From Cyclobacterium plantarum (GTDB lineage: Bacteria > Bacteroidota > Bacteroidia > Cytophagales > Cyclobacteriaceae), in NCBI RefSeq assembly GCF_011290685.1, contig NZ_JAANYN010000004.1, forward strand, positions 248,001 through 312,000: DNA of 64,000 bases, written 5' to 3'. Within the stretch, counting starts at the first letter, position 1. Each line of letters starts with the position of its first letter. This document shows positions 51,962 through 61,727 of this stretch, one piece after another. The notes below the pieces were generated by a model. The model was not told the DNA's origin and did not search any database. It saw only the letters and a program-made list of their open reading frames with translations. A program made the position numbers and the translations under genes.

Positions 51962-52957
51962 TTAGCCACCAAGAAATGACATGGATTTTTTAGGGGTTTT
52001 GGCATTCAATTCCTCTGCATCAAACCCATCTTTCTCTTTTTTGGCTACCGCGTCCCGTATTTCAGTTTTTATTGATGCCTCATTAGCGCCACTTCTAAGA
52101 ACATCTCTTAAATTGGTGACTGCTGGTCCGTAAAGGCAGGTTCTTAATTCTCCGGTAGCAGAAAGCCTGATTCTGTTGCAGGTGCCACAAAAAGTTCTGC
52201 TGAAAGCAGGTATGATACCGAAAGTACCTTGATAACCGGGAATTTGATAATTGACGGAAGTGCTGTTTTTTCCATCTTGCACCTTTTGGATTGCCGTGAA
52301 GTGGCTGGATATATAATCATAAAGTGCCAGGTGATTCCATTCAGGCACTTCAAATTTCCCTGTGCCATTGAATGGCATTTCTTCCAAAAACCTGACGGAT
52401 AAAGGGTAATGGGCAGTCAATTTTACAAAGGGAATGATGTCGGCTATGTTTTTATTACCATCTACCACGCAATTTAATTTGACCTCGAAGCCTAGTTTTA
52501 AAAGGTTGAGAATACAAGCAAAAACCTCATCAAACTTGTCTCTTCTTGTTATTTCAAAAAACCTTTGTTTGTCCAGTGCATCCAGGGAGATATTTATTTT
52601 GTGAATGCCCAAACGATGCAGCTCTTGAATTTGTTTTTCACTGATGGAGCCATTGCTGGTAAGGGTGATTTCCTTTAAAGTACGGTGCCTGGTCAATGTG
52701 CTTAAAAAATCCATGATTCCCTTCCTCACAAATGGCTCTCCTCCGGTAATTCTGATTTTTTCCACGCCCAGATTAACAAATATACCGGTGAGGTAGTCCA
52801 GTTCTTCGTAGGTCAGTAAATCCTTCCTTTGTACAAAATCAATACCTTCCTCAGGCATACAGTAGTAGCACCTGAAATTGCACCGGTCTGTAACCGATAA
52901 TCTCAGATAATCCAACTTTCTTCCGTACCGGTCAACCAATTCATTTTTCATAGGCAT
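51962..52957 (-). CDS. moaA: GTP 3',8-cyclase
   Basis: A 331-residue radical SAM enzyme that, with MoaC, turns GTP into cyclic pyranopterin monophosphate. The N-terminal cluster motif is CNFRCYYC, after RLSVTDR, and the C-terminal cluster motif is FCGTCNRIRLSATGELRTCL. IRITGGEPFVRKG lies between. The protein ends in SFLGG, the Gly-Gly tail needed for activity in this family. Two ATGs (52957, 52951) can start it. It lies 24 bases after moaE in the same operon. No moaC gene is in the window. Confidence 0.97.
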   Translation of the reverse strand: MPMKNELVDRYGRKLDYLRLSVTDRCNFRCYYCMPEEGIDFVQRKDLLTYEELDYLTGIFVNLGVEKIRITGGEPFVRKGIMDFLSTLTRHRTLKEITLTSNGSISEKQIQELHRLGIHKINISLDALDKQRFFEITRRDKFDEVFACILNLLKLGFEVKLNCVVDGNKNIADIIPFVKLTAHYPLSVRFLEEMPFNGTGKFEVPEWNHLALYDYISSHFTAIQKVQDGKNSTSVNYQIPGYQGTFGIIPAFSRTFCGTCNRIRLSATGELRTCLYGPAVTNLRDVLRSGANEASIKTEIRDAVAKKEKDGFDAEELNAKTPKKSMSFLGG

Positions 52958-52981
52958 TCAATCGTCAATTCTGCACATGTT

Positions 52982-53395
52982 TTATGGATGGGCATTTACC
53001 CAAACCGTATGGTCCGTAAAGTATTCCTTTTTCCAGATGGGTACAGATTTTTTAAGCTCATCAATAAGAAATTTACAAGCTTTAAACGCATCATCCCGAT
53101 GGGCACAAGCCACACCTATGACTACCACAGGATCTCCTATCTGTTTATTTCCCAGTGCGTGAATCATCAATAACTTTTTGACTGGCCACTGCTCTATTGC
53201 TTTGTTGGCCAATCGATCCATTTGATGAAGGGCCATAGGTTCATATCCTTCAAATTCCAGTTTAATAACCGATTTACCATGGGCATGGTTTCTTACACAA
53301 CCGATGAATAAATCAATTCCTCCTGCCTCAGGGTGTTGAAGCCATGCATAGACTTCATTAAGGTTGATATCACTGAGAATTTCAATTTTTTTCAT
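52982..53395 (-). CDS. moaE: Molybdopterin synthase catalytic subunit
   Basis: MoaE (137 residues) forms the large subunit of molybdopterin synthase, which puts two sulfurs into cyclic pyranopterin using thiocarboxylated MoaD. Family blocks are FIGCVRNHAHGKSVIKLEFE, IEQWPVKKLLMIHALGNKQI and VVIGVACAHRDDAFKACKF, with the catalytic Lys in VPIWKKEYF. The ATG at 53395, one base after the moaD stop, is preferred; a GTG at 53407 would overlap moaD. Confidence 0.95.
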   Translation of the reverse strand: MKKIEILSDINLNEVYAWLQHPEAGGIDLFIGCVRNHAHGKSVIKLEFEGYEPMALHQMDRLANKAIEQWPVKKLLMIHALGNKQIGDPVVVIGVACAHRDDAFKACKFLIDELKKSVPIWKKEYFTDHTVWVNAHP

Positions 53396-53396
53396 T

Positions 53397-53636
53397 TCAG
53401 CCACCACTTACAGGGGGAATCAAGGCAATTTCCTGCTGATCACTTAGCCGCAGGTCGTCATTGGCGTACTCCTGATCTACGGCAATGGCAAAACTGTTAA
53501 GATTTCCCATCTGCGGGTATTTTTTCAGGATCCATTTTTTTAAATCCAATACAGTATTGATCTGATTATCTTTTGATAAATCAAGGATTTTTTGGCCTGT
53601 AATTTCTTTCGATATACCGAATAGCAGTACTTCCAT
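53397..53636 (-). CDS. moaD: Molybdopterin synthase sulfur carrier subunit (MoaD/ThiS family)
   Basis: A 79-residue ubiquitin-fold protein that carries sulfur as a C-terminal thiocarboxylate. It ends in LIPPVSGG, the obligatory Gly-Gly tail, and begins MEVLLFGISKEITGQKILDL, typical of MoaD. The frame can be extended to 53768, giving 123 residues, but the ATG at 53636 yields the standard length. First gene of the operon moaD-moaE-moaA-moeA-xdhC, with a -7 element 26 bases upstream. Confidence 0.93.
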   Translation of the reverse strand: MEVLLFGISKEITGQKILDLSKDNQINTVLDLKKWILKKYPQMGNLNSFAIAVDQEYANDDLRLSDQQEIALIPPVSGG

Positions 53637-53661
53637 AATTGCTTTTAAAGCTTGTTTTTTG

Positions 53662-53669
53662 CAAAGGTA
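53662..53669 (-). promoter_or_regulatory. Probable -7 element of the moa operon
   Basis: The minus strand reads TACCTTTG, an exact TAnnTTTG match, followed by CAAAA, 26 bases upstream of the moaD ATG. No TTTG is found 19-21 bases further upstream. Confidence 0.45.
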
Positions 53670-54047
53670 CAATTTACACAATTGCATTTGATTTAACACG
53701 AATTTGAGTAGGATAATGACAGGTTTTTGAAATTGGGCGGAGGCGTAATTTCTTAAAATAAGCAACAATTAAGCCAATGATAAGCCTGTACTTTTTTTGA
53801 TAAGTTAAAAAAAATTATAATTTATTAATAAAGTATTTTTTAAAATTAATATTTAACTATAAATCTTTTGATGTCAAAATTATTTTTTAAATGTGTCTTT
53901 AATTATAAATTTAATTTGTATTACGCTGATTAAAATAAAATTTAAGAATCATAAAATAATCTTTTTTTATAAATATTAAATGGAATAAAATATTGTGTTT
54001 AATGCTAAAAATACATTAATTGTAAGACTAAAATGTTTGAATAACCG
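53670..54047. other. Very AT-rich intergenic region between moaD and the ECF sigma gene
   Basis: About 380 bases, strongly AT-rich from 53790 on, without a credible gene or terminator. It must contain the promoter of the sigma factor gene. Several near-matches to the Bacteroidota -7 element are present on both strands, but with this composition none stands out. Confidence 0.6.
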
Positions 54048-54641
54048 ATGATAGCAAACAATACATATTCGGTTCCCGAGCTTGTTGCTTTATTGAGGGC
54101 TGGAGACCCTAATGCTTTTCAGCAACTCTATGAAAAATTTTCTTCCAAAATCCTTAGTACCTGTAAAAAAATGTATCTGCCACATGAGGATGCAGAGGAA
54201 GTGGTTCAGGAGGTTTTTTTAAAAGTTTGGGAAAAAAGGGAGGGATTGGACAGTTCCTTGTCTTTTAACGCTTACCTTTTTACCATTATGCGTTGCTCCA
54301 TTTTTAAAAGGTCCCGAAAAAATGCTATGGACGTTGCTTATAAAACATACCAGCTGAACAATGGCACTGGTGCAAGTTGCTATACGGAGGAAGCATTGGA
54401 CTTTGAAGAATTGAAAGTTTTTTCTGAAAGGATCATTGATGCACTTCCCAAAGGTCAACAGAAAATATTTAGATTGAAGTTCACCGAAAATCTCACAGCT
54501 GATGAAATTGCAAGTAGGCTTCATCTTTCGAAGAGAACGGTAGAAAACCAGCTTTATAAGGCCAATAAAAAGCTAAAGCAAGAATTTATATCCAATGACC
54601 TGATACCCTATGATTTGGTTGTTTTGTTTTTGATTTTTTAA
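54048..54641 (+). CDS. ECF-type RNA polymerase sigma factor (FecI-like, Bacteroidota sigma-70 family)
   Basis: A 197-residue sigma factor. Region 2 (about residues 25-95, with AEEVVQEVFLKVWEKREGLD) binds core polymerase and the -10 element. Region 4 (about 130-185, with LPKGQQKIFRLKFTENLTAD then EIASRLHLSKRTVENQLYK) forms the helix-turn-helix for the -35 element. Such factors of Bacteroidota respond to an outer-membrane SusC-type transducer through a FecR protein. A FecR gene follows 128 bases downstream and an STN-bearing SusC after it, so the three form a cell-surface signalling system. The start is a plain ATG. Confidence 0.93.
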   Translation: MIANNTYSVPELVALLRAGDPNAFQQLYEKFSSKILSTCKKMYLPHEDAEEVVQEVFLKVWEKREGLDSSLSFNAYLFTIMRCSIFKRSRKNAMDVAYKTYQLNNGTGASCYTEEALDFEELKVFSERIIDALPKGQQKIFRLKFTENLTADEIASRLHLSKRTVENQLYKANKKLKQEFISNDLIPYDLVVLFLIF

Positions 54642-54769
54642 TTTAATCACCTTTATTTTTAATATTTTATAAAATAAATAATTTTCATTAAAATATATGG
54701 AAAAGTTATTATTCATGTGAGTAAATGACCTGACTTATGGATATATACCATATAACCTAAGGGGTCAAG

Positions 54770-55798
54770 ATGAAGGATTTCATTCAAAAGTGGAAAAAAT
54801 TTCATGAAGGCAAGCTTTCCAAAAGCGAAGCAGCATCATTTCTGGCATATTTGACTAGTCCCGAAGGGAAGAGTGATTTTCAACAAATGCTGAAAATGAT
54901 TTGGGAGGCTGAAAATAAGGCTGATCAAGCGAATTTGACGCCTTCTCCAAATCACCCTGTTCTTAAAGTTTCAAGCCGGCAAAAAAAAACCGGGGGCCTA
55001 AGTCAGCAAAATAACAGGAAAATTCGGCATTTATTCACCTGGATCCGGTATACTGCTTGTATAGTAGCCATTTTAATGATAGCCAAGGAATGGGGAATTT
55101 TCAAAAATTGGCCACAAGGACAAGAGGATCCACCGCCGGTAAAGGAGACTGCCTGGATCAACAAATCAAACCCAAAAGGAGTCAAGTCCAAGATTTTATT
55201 ACCGGACAGTTCATGGGTATTTTTAAATGCAGCCAGCAGGATCAGGTATACAAGGGACTTTACTAACAACCGACAGGTTATTTTAACTGGTGAGGCATTT
55301 TTTGATGTAAAAAAGAAAGCTGGATTACCATTCTTCGTTCAGGCTGGACAAGTTACAGCCACCGTCTTGGGAACCTCATTTAATATCAATACCGAATATC
55401 AGGAATCCATAGAAATAGCTTTGGCTACAGGAAAGATCCGAATCCTGAATGAACAAACTGGAAAAGATCTTTTGCTTAGCCCTGGAAAGGCCGGTAAGAT
55501 ATCCAAAAGCACACAGTCCATGGAAATAATAGATGTAGATCCGGACAAAGTATCTCTCTGGAAGGAAGGAATTCTCCACTTTGAAAAAGAGCCATTTCAG
55601 CTAGTAATAGAAAAATTGGAGAACTGGTATGGGGTCAGCATATCGGTTGAGGGAGAGCTTCCAAATGACCTTTGTACCGGAACATTTCAAAAGAAAGCTT
55701 ACCTGAGTGATGTGCTTAAGGTATTAGGCCATGCATTACAATTTGATTATGACTTAAATGGAAAAAATGTAGCCATCTATCCTTTGTCATCAGGCTGA
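54770..55798 (+). CDS. FecR family anti-sigma factor
   Basis: A 342-residue inner-membrane regulator. The N-terminal cytoplasmic part (1-~85) binds the sigma factor. A single transmembrane segment (ACIVAILMIAKEWGIF, about 97-112) crosses the membrane. The periplasmic FecR domain starts near INKSNPKGVKSKILLPDSS, with VFLNAASRIRYTRDF and TGEAFFDVKKKAGLPFFVQA as standard family blocks. The C-terminal DUF4974 domain (about 260-340, with LHFEKEPFQLVIEKLENWYG) contacts the STN domain of the transducer. The order sigma-FecR-SusC is usual in Bacteroidota. A small dyad TATGG/CCATA sits in the leader. Confidence 0.93.
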   Translation: MKDFIQKWKKFHEGKLSKSEAASFLAYLTSPEGKSDFQQMLKMIWEAENKADQANLTPSPNHPVLKVSSRQKKTGGLSQQNNRKIRHLFTWIRYTACIVAILMIAKEWGIFKNWPQGQEDPPPVKETAWINKSNPKGVKSKILLPDSSWVFLNAASRIRYTRDFTNNRQVILTGEAFFDVKKKAGLPFFVQAGQVTATVLGTSFNINTEYQESIEIALATGKIRILNEQTGKDLLLSPGKAGKISKSTQSMEIIDVDPDKVSLWKEGILHFEKEPFQLVIEKLENWYGVSISVEGELPNDLCTGTFQKKAYLSDVLKVLGHALQFDYDLNGKNVAIYPLSSG

Positions 55799-55845
55799 AT
55801 TGCCTGAATACTTTACTTAAAATTTTAACCATTTCCCAAAATCCC

Positions 55846-58800
55846 ATGAAACATGTTTTATTAAAACCAATTGAAAATCTGAAAGTCAGGATACTGGCTT
55901 TAGTAATCCTGTGCATGCTGGTTTTTCATACCGGTTATGCCCTTGACAGCGCAAAAAGCATTGAAGATGTGTTCATTGAAATGGATATCATGCAGGGTAG
56001 CTTGCAGGATATTTTAGAACACATTGAAAGTAAAACCGATTACCGTTTTTTCTATACGGAAAAGGGACTCAATGACCATGAAATCATTCATTTGGACCTG
56101 ACCAAAGGAAGTGTTGCAGATATATTAAAGGAATTGGCAGGAGAAAAAGGACTTTATTTCAAGCAGGTGAACAATACCATCAGTGTCCGTTTTCTTACCG
56201 ATAATCCCAATGAAGAAGTGATGGAGATCGGAATGGAACAAGCAGATATTGAAGTATCTGGCAAGGTCCTGGACGAAACCGGTGAGCCTTTACCGGGAGT
56301 AGCCGTATCTGTGGCAGGCACTACCATCGGCACCATTACCAATATTGATGGGGAATTTTCACTCACAGCACCTGAAGATGGTGTTTTACTGTTCTCCTAT
56401 ATAGGTTTTGCCACCCAACAGGTCAATATCAATTCCCGGTCAAATATCAATATTACCCTGAAAGAAGATATTGCAGGTTTGGAAGAAGTGGTGGTAACGG
56501 CATTAGGTATAAAAAGGGAGGCAAAAAGTCTTGGATATGCCACTTCAACGGTGGAATCTGAAGAGATGACCATCAACAGAACACCGAATTTCATGAATTC
56601 CCTTCAAGGCAAAGTTGCAGGGGTAAACATCACTCCTATGGGTTCTGGACCACAAGGAAGCAGCAAAGTGCGGATCAGGGGGGTGTCTTCTTTTGGAGGT
56701 AACAATTCCCCATTGATTGTGGTGAACGGGGTGCCCATAGATAATACCAATTTCGGGGTTAGTGGTGATGTATCTGAGGTAGGTAGCAACCGAAAATCAG
56801 ATAGCGGTGATGGATTGAGTAGTATCAACCCCGATGACATCACTTCCATGACGGTCCTCAAGGGAGCAGCTGCTTCTGCCCTTTATGGGGCAAGGGCCAA
56901 GGACGGTGTCATCATGATCACCACCAGGAACAGGGCTACCGGATCCGGAATCCAGGTAGAACTGAATTCAAACTTTACAACAGATACCCCATTTGATTTT
57001 ACTGATTACCAATACGAATATGGTCAGGGGGAGGGAGGAATAAGACCCAATTCTCCCAGACCGGTTTCTGGTGTATGGAGTTTCGGAGAAAAATTCGAGC
57101 CGGGAATGACCCAGATTTTATTTGATGGGATAGAAGTTCCTTATGAACCTCAACCCAACAAAGTAAGGGATTATTACCGGAATGGATCCACTTTTTCCAA
57201 TACCATAACACTCTCTTCCGGAGGGGAAAATGGTGGATTTAGTCTTTCTGTAGCCAATATGGACAGCAAGGCCATTCTTCCAGGTTCTAATTATAACCGA
57301 AAAACCATAAACCTGGGTTTTACCCAAAACATCAAGAAACTGACTGTTTCAGGAAATATAAATTATTCCAAGGAAGACCGTATTAATCCTCCGAATATCG
57401 CCGAGCAGGACTTCAGCCCGGTGGTCATCTATACACTGGCTACTTCCATGCCAATGGATCTGTTGGAAGAATATGCTTTTGATGAGAATGGGGATGAATT
57501 TCCCTATTCCCGTTTTACCAACCGGACCAATCCCTATTTTGCATTGTCGCGATTTGAAAATAATGTTCGTGACAGGATTTATGGTAACATTACTGCCAGG
57601 TATGAATTTACAGACTGGCTGTATTTGCAGGGACGGTTTGGGCAGGATTTTTTCTCAAGGGACTCAGAGTATAATCTCCCCACTGGTTCCCAAAGACAGT
57701 CCTCGCCTCCCCCGGGTTTTGTAAATGGCCAATATGTACAAGACTTAAGGCGTTTCAGGGAAGTAAATGCAGATTTCCTACTTGGCATAAACCGTACTTT
57801 TGGGGATTTTGGATTACTGGTGAACCTGGGAGGCAACCAGATGTACAGAAGGTTGGATGTAAATACCCTGTTAGGGGAAAATTTTTATACCCGTGGCCTG
57901 TACACTATAGGCAATTCCAGTAAAATCACCACAGATTATTCCATCTCAGAAAGGCAGGTAAATTCTTTGTACGCCAGTACTGAATTGTCTTACCGAGGCT
58001 ATTTATACCTGAACGGAACTGTAAGAAACGACTGGTTTTCTACGCTCTCTCCGGCCAACAGAAGTATACTCTACCCCTCCATCACAGGTAGTTTTGTTTT
58101 TTCTCAGGCCTTTGCCAATTTACCCAATTGGATTTCTTTTGGCAAAATCAGGGTAGCTTATGCTGAAGTGGGTAGCGATACGGACGTTCAACCTTATGCC
58201 AACAACCTTTTTTACAACATCAACCAGCAGCAATTTCCAAATTCAAATGGTATCGCCCAGCCGGTAGGGGCCATTAGTGGATCCGTGGTTCCTAATGATA
58301 ACCTTAGGCCAATGAGGGTTACTGAAAAGGAAATCGGCCTTGAAATGACTTTATTTGATAATCTCCGGTTTGAAGTTTCCTATTATGATAAACTTTCATC
58401 TGATCAGATCCTGCAAGCCCAGATTTCAGATGGGTCTGGGTTCCTGGATCAATTAATCAATGTGGGGGAAAGCCGAAATCAAGGAGTTGAAATGTTTGCA
58501 GCTATTTCTCCGGTTACCACCAATAATTTCAACTGGAATTTCAGCGCCAACGCTTCTTACAACCAATCTGAGGTGCTGAGTTTGGGAGATGATGTGGAAG
58601 GTAGTTTTATTACCGTTGGTATTGCTGAGTTTCATGGTGAGGTAAGGCAGGAGGTGGGTAAACCCATGGCCCAACTTTATGGATGGGGATACCTCAGAGA
58701 TGACCAGGGGCGACAAATATTTGACCCAAATAACGGCCGGCCCCTTCGTTCCAACCAGCAATTGAATTTTGGAACAGCAATTCCTATTTGGGTAGGGGGC

Positions 58801-59307
58801 TTTACCAATGGTTTCACCTACAAAAACCTGAATTTTTCATTTTTGATTGACTACAAGTTGGGTCATAAGATGATTTCAGGTACCCATACCAATGCTTATA
58901 GACATGGCTTGGATAAGGCTACCCTGGTTGGCAGGGAGCAGGGGTTCGTTGTGGGAGATGGTGTCAATCCTAATGGAGAAATCAATACAGCCCAGTCTCC
59001 GGTACAAACCTACTATGAAACGATTCGCTCAGGAAGGATGTCTGAGCAATCTGTATTCAATGCGGGTTCCTGGCAATTGAGGCAATTAACATTGGGGTAC
59101 GATTTTACATCTCTTCTGCCTGAAAACAAATTCATAAGGGGGTTGCGTCTGAATCTGGTATCAAACAATGTGGCCGTTATCAAGAAATGGGTACCGCATA
59201 TCCATCCCGATCAAAACGGAATCATATCCGACAACAATGCGGGTCTGGAGGCTACTGGATTGCCGGTCACCAGAAGCACGGGATTCAATCTCAATGTTAA
59301 ATTCTAA
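55846..59307 (+). CDS. SusC/RagA family TonB-linked outer-membrane transporter with STN domain
   Basis: A 1,153-residue TonB-dependent receptor. The signal peptide spans about 1-33. The STN domain (about 45-130, DILEHIESKTDYRFFYTEKG) is the signalling module that contacts FecR. A carboxypeptidase-regulatory-like beta domain (about 143-215, SGKVLDETGEPLPGVAVSVA) follows. The TonB box region and plug are GLEEVVVTALGIKREAKSLG and VRIRGVSSFGGNNSPLIVVN. The rest is a 22-strand barrel ending in GFNLNVKF, with the terminal Phe typical of barrel insertion. It imports glycans or their acids with the SusD partner 51 bases downstream. STN presence means it also signals through FecR/sigma. Substrate unknown. 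Confidence 0.95.
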   Translation: MKHVLLKPIENLKVRILALVILCMLVFHTGYALDSAKSIEDVFIEMDIMQGSLQDILEHIESKTDYRFFYTEKGLNDHEIIHLDLTKGSVADILKELAGEKGLYFKQVNNTISVRFLTDNPNEEVMEIGMEQADIEVSGKVLDETGEPLPGVAVSVAGTTIGTITNIDGEFSLTAPEDGVLLFSYIGFATQQVNINSRSNINITLKEDIAGLEEVVVTALGIKREAKSLGYATSTVESEEMTINRTPNFMNSLQGKVAGVNITPMGSGPQGSSKVRIRGVSSFGGNNSPLIVVNGVPIDNTNFGVSGDVSEVGSNRKSDSGDGLSSINPDDITSMTVLKGAAASALYGARAKDGVIMITTRNRATGSGIQVELNSNFTTDTPFDFTDYQYEYGQGEGGIRPNSPRPVSGVWSFGEKFEPGMTQILFDGIEVPYEPQPNKVRDYYRNGSTFSNTITLSSGGENGGFSLSVANMDSKAILPGSNYNRKTINLGFTQNIKKLTVSGNINYSKEDRINPPNIAEQDFSPVVIYTLATSMPMDLLEEYAFDENGDEFPYSRFTNRTNPYFALSRFENNVRDRIYGNITARYEFTDWLYLQGRFGQDFFSRDSEYNLPTGSQRQSSPPPGFVNGQYVQDLRRFREVNADFLLGINRTFGDFGLLVNLGGNQMYRRLDVNTLLGENFYTRGLYTIGNSSKITTDYSISERQVNSLYASTELSYRGYLYLNGTVRNDWFSTLSPANRSILYPSITGSFVFSQAFANLPNWISFGKIRVAYAEVGSDTDVQPYANNLFYNINQQQFPNSNGIAQPVGAISGSVVPNDNLRPMRVTEKEIGLEMTLFDNLRFEVSYYDKLSSDQILQAQISDGSGFLDQLINVGESRNQGVEMFAAISPVTTNNFNWNFSANASYNQSEVLSLGDDVEGSFITVGIAEFHGEVRQEVGKPMAQLYGWGYLRDDQGRQIFDPNNGRPLRSNQQLNFGTAIPIWVGGFTNGFTYKNLNFSFLIDYKLGHKMISGTHTNAYRHGLDKATLVGREQGFVVGDGVNPNGEINTAQSPVQTYYETIRSGRMSEQSVFNAGSWQLRQLTLGYDFTSLLPENKFIRGLRLNLVSNNVAVIKKWVPHIHPDQNGIISDNNAGLEATGLPVTRSTGFNLNVKF

Positions 59308-59358
59308 GCAATCCTTGCTTCAAAGAACCATTGATATTTACAAAAAACAACAACTGAA

Positions 59359-60891
59359 ATGAAAAAGTCAAAAATAATATATCTGATTAAAGGGCTGCTT
59401 ATAGTCCTCTTTATGGGCTCCTGTGATGAAGGTTTTGATGAAATGAATACCAATCCGGTGCGTCTTACCTCCATTGATCCAACATTTCAATTGAATCAAG
59501 CCATTATTTCCAGTTCTCCTGGATACAACAACCTGACCTATGAAACAACCATTGTCAAGCAGATGATTACTCCCTTTCAGGGGGTGGGAACAGGTGGAAA
59601 TCTTAACCAGGATAACCGATCTGCTACTCAGGGAAATTGGCAAACCGGCTACAGGACAATCGTGAAAAATTTAATAGATGGCCTTGAAAGTCTGGGAAAT
59701 GCCCCTGAAAGAACAAATCTCAACAGTATCATCCGGATTTGGAAGGCCCATGCGTTCATGATGCTTACCGATACCTATGGTGACATTCCTTATTCTGAAG
59801 CAGGTCTGGGCTATATTGCGGGAAACGTATTCCCAAAATACGATTCCCAGGAAGCTATTTACACCAATATTCTGAATGATCTGGAAATGGCCGTTCAGGG
59901 CCTTGATGAAAGCAAGGACCCCATTAACCAGGAAATACTATACAGCGGCAATATTGAGCAGTGGAAAAGGCTGGGCAATTCCCTGTTGTTGCGTGCGGCC
60001 ATGCGTCTGGTTAAGGTAAATCCAACTGTAGCTTCCCAATATGCCCTAAAGGCCGTAAATGGGGGATTAATGCAATCCAACGATGATAATGCGGTAGTAC
60101 GGCACAATGCCGATTACCGTAACAATGTAGGGACAAATTTAAATGGGGGACAGGCACCCTTTTATTACCTGGATGAAGATTTTGTCAACTTTCTACAAAG
60201 CAATAACGATCCAAGATTGGAATCCATTGCCGTAAGGTATGTTGGGGCGCTGAGTGGGGGGGAGCAAGTGGAAGCCAATGCAAACAGGTCACCAGAGGTT
60301 CAAATTGGAATGCCTCAGGGGTATGACAATACGACCATTATACCGGTGGCAGAAGCTGCCGGGTTGGCCAGTCTGTTTAGTTATAGTCAATTGGACCGTA
60401 CCCGACTGGGGAATCCCGAAGCGCCGAATTTTCTGGTTACTTATTCCCAGACCCTTTTGCTTCATGCTGAAGCAGCCGCCAGAGGTTGGGTGCCGGGAGA
60501 TGCTGAACAGCTCTATCATGATGGTATCCGGGCGCATATGGAGCAAATGGCACTTTGGCCCAATGATACCGAAATAGCTCCCGAAGCGATTGATGCCTAT
60601 ATCGAAAATCATCCTTTGGAAACAGGCAATGAGCTGGAATTGATCAATACACAGTATTGGGTTTCCTCTTTTCTTATCGGACCAGAAACCTGGGCAAACT
60701 TCAGGAGAAGCGGGTATCCGTTGGTAAATCCCAATCCTTATCCGGGAAGCGATTTACAAAACGAGGATTTCATCCGAAGATTGACCTATCCTGATTCGGA
60801 ACTTACAGTGAATAAAGAAAATGTAGACGAGGCGACCAGTCGCATGGGGCCGGATGTATTGGATACGCGGGTTTGGTGGGATGTAAAGTAG
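59359..60891 (+). CDS. SusD/RagB family outer-membrane lipoprotein
   Basis: A 510-residue glycan-binding lipoprotein that caps the SusC barrel. The signal peptide ends at the lipobox MGSC (Cys near 22). The mature part is helical with tetratricopeptide-like segments: IRIWKAHAFMMLTDTYGDIP is the SusD hallmark near residue 126, then RLGNSLLLRAAMRLVKVNP and LLLHAEAAARGWVPGDAEQL. It resembles the SusD-like_2 subgroup. The spacing of 51 bases from SusC and the same strand mean co-transcription. Ligand not predictable. Confidence 0.94.
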   Translation: MKKSKIIYLIKGLLIVLFMGSCDEGFDEMNTNPVRLTSIDPTFQLNQAIISSSPGYNNLTYETTIVKQMITPFQGVGTGGNLNQDNRSATQGNWQTGYRTIVKNLIDGLESLGNAPERTNLNSIIRIWKAHAFMMLTDTYGDIPYSEAGLGYIAGNVFPKYDSQEAIYTNILNDLEMAVQGLDESKDPINQEILYSGNIEQWKRLGNSLLLRAAMRLVKVNPTVASQYALKAVNGGLMQSNDDNAVVRHNADYRNNVGTNLNGGQAPFYYLDEDFVNFLQSNNDPRLESIAVRYVGALSGGEQVEANANRSPEVQIGMPQGYDNTTIIPVAEAAGLASLFSYSQLDRTRLGNPEAPNFLVTYSQTLLLHAEAAARGWVPGDAEQLYHDGIRAHMEQMALWPNDTEIAPEAIDAYIENHPLETGNELELINTQYWVSSFLIGPETWANFRRSGYPLVNPNPYPGSDLQNEDFIRRLTYPDSELTVNKENVDEATSRMGPDVLDTRVWWDVK

Positions 60892-60953
60892 GTTTTTATG
60901 TATATAATTCTAACTTTAGTACTTTCTTCCAAATAACCAACCTATTATATTGA

Positions 60954-61727
60954 ATGAAGCAAATTAAAAAACGATTAAAATCCGGAGAAACCCTGATAGG
61001 CTGCTGGCTTAATCTGGGTAGTTCAATAACAGCAGAAATTGTGGGGCTATCGGGATTCGATTGGGTATTGATAGACCTGGAGCATGGTGCAGGAGAACCA
61101 AAAGACCTGTTGCACCAGCTTCAGGCTTTGCAGCATACCCCGGCAGCAGCCATTGTCAGGGTAGAAAGTTACCAAAAAGAACGCATTCACCGCGTATTGG
61201 ACCTGGGCGCAGAAGGGGTCATGTGTCCCCGGATTAATTCTGCCATGGAAGCCAAAACAGCCGTCCGAGGCATGCATTACCCACCAAAAGGTATCAGGGG
61301 AGTGGCCAAAATGGTACGGGCTACTGGCTTTGGTAAGGATTTCAATCAGTATAAATCCAGTACCTGGGAAAATCTTTTGGGAGTTATCCAAATAGAAACC
61401 CTTGAAGCGCTGGAGGAACTGGATCAAATAGCCGCAACTCCCGGCGTTGATGCCTTGTTCATAGGACCAGCCGATTTGACAGTTGCGCTGGGAATAGACG
61501 GAGACCTGAACCACCCCCTGTTTCTGGAGGCAGTAGACCGAATAGTTAAAGCGGCAAAAAATGCTTCCAAAGCTGTGGGAATTTTGATCTTTGATCCTTC
61601 GGATTTCGGAAAGTATCAGGACATGGGTATTCAATTGATAGCCTGTGGGTCAGATGCTACCTTTGTTGCCTCAGGGGCCCGGGACTTGCAAAGCAAGCTA
61701 AGTCAATTCAAAAAACCAGGAAAATGA
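60954..61727 (+). CDS. HpcH/HpaI family class II aldolase
   Basis: A 257-residue metal-dependent aldolase that splits 2-keto-3-deoxy acids into pyruvate (or a 2-keto acid) and an aldehyde. It begins GETLIGCWLNLGSSITAEIV and has FDWVLIDLEHGAG with the catalytic His. VMCPRINSAMEAKTAV, then HYPPKGIRGV and FIGPADLTVALGI complete the family pattern, and the metal-binding Glu and Asp lie in IQIETLEALEEL and GPADL. KDG, KDR and hydroxyketo-heptanedioate aldolases share it. Its stop overlaps the permease start (ATGA). In context it probably cleaves the product of the dehydratase at the window end. Confidence 0.9.
   Translation: MKQIKKRLKSGETLIGCWLNLGSSITAEIVGLSGFDWVLIDLEHGAGEPKDLLHQLQALQHTPAAAIVRVESYQKERIHRVLDLGAEGVMCPRINSAMEAKTAVRGMHYPPKGIRGVAKMVRATGFGKDFNQYKSSTWENLLGVIQIETLEALEELDQIAATPGVDALFIGPADLTVALGIDGDLNHPLFLEAVDRIVKAAKNASKAVGILIFDPSDFGKYQDMGIQLIACGSDATFVASGARDLQSKLSQFKKPGK

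Noticed and set aside
54736-54752. TATGG/CCATA dyad before the FecR gene
   Set aside because: Only 5 bp in an AT-rich leader; expected by chance, so not listed as a site.
61047-61634. 195-codon open frame on the minus strand
   Set aside because: Antisense to the clear HpcH/HpaI aldolase; no recognisable domain.
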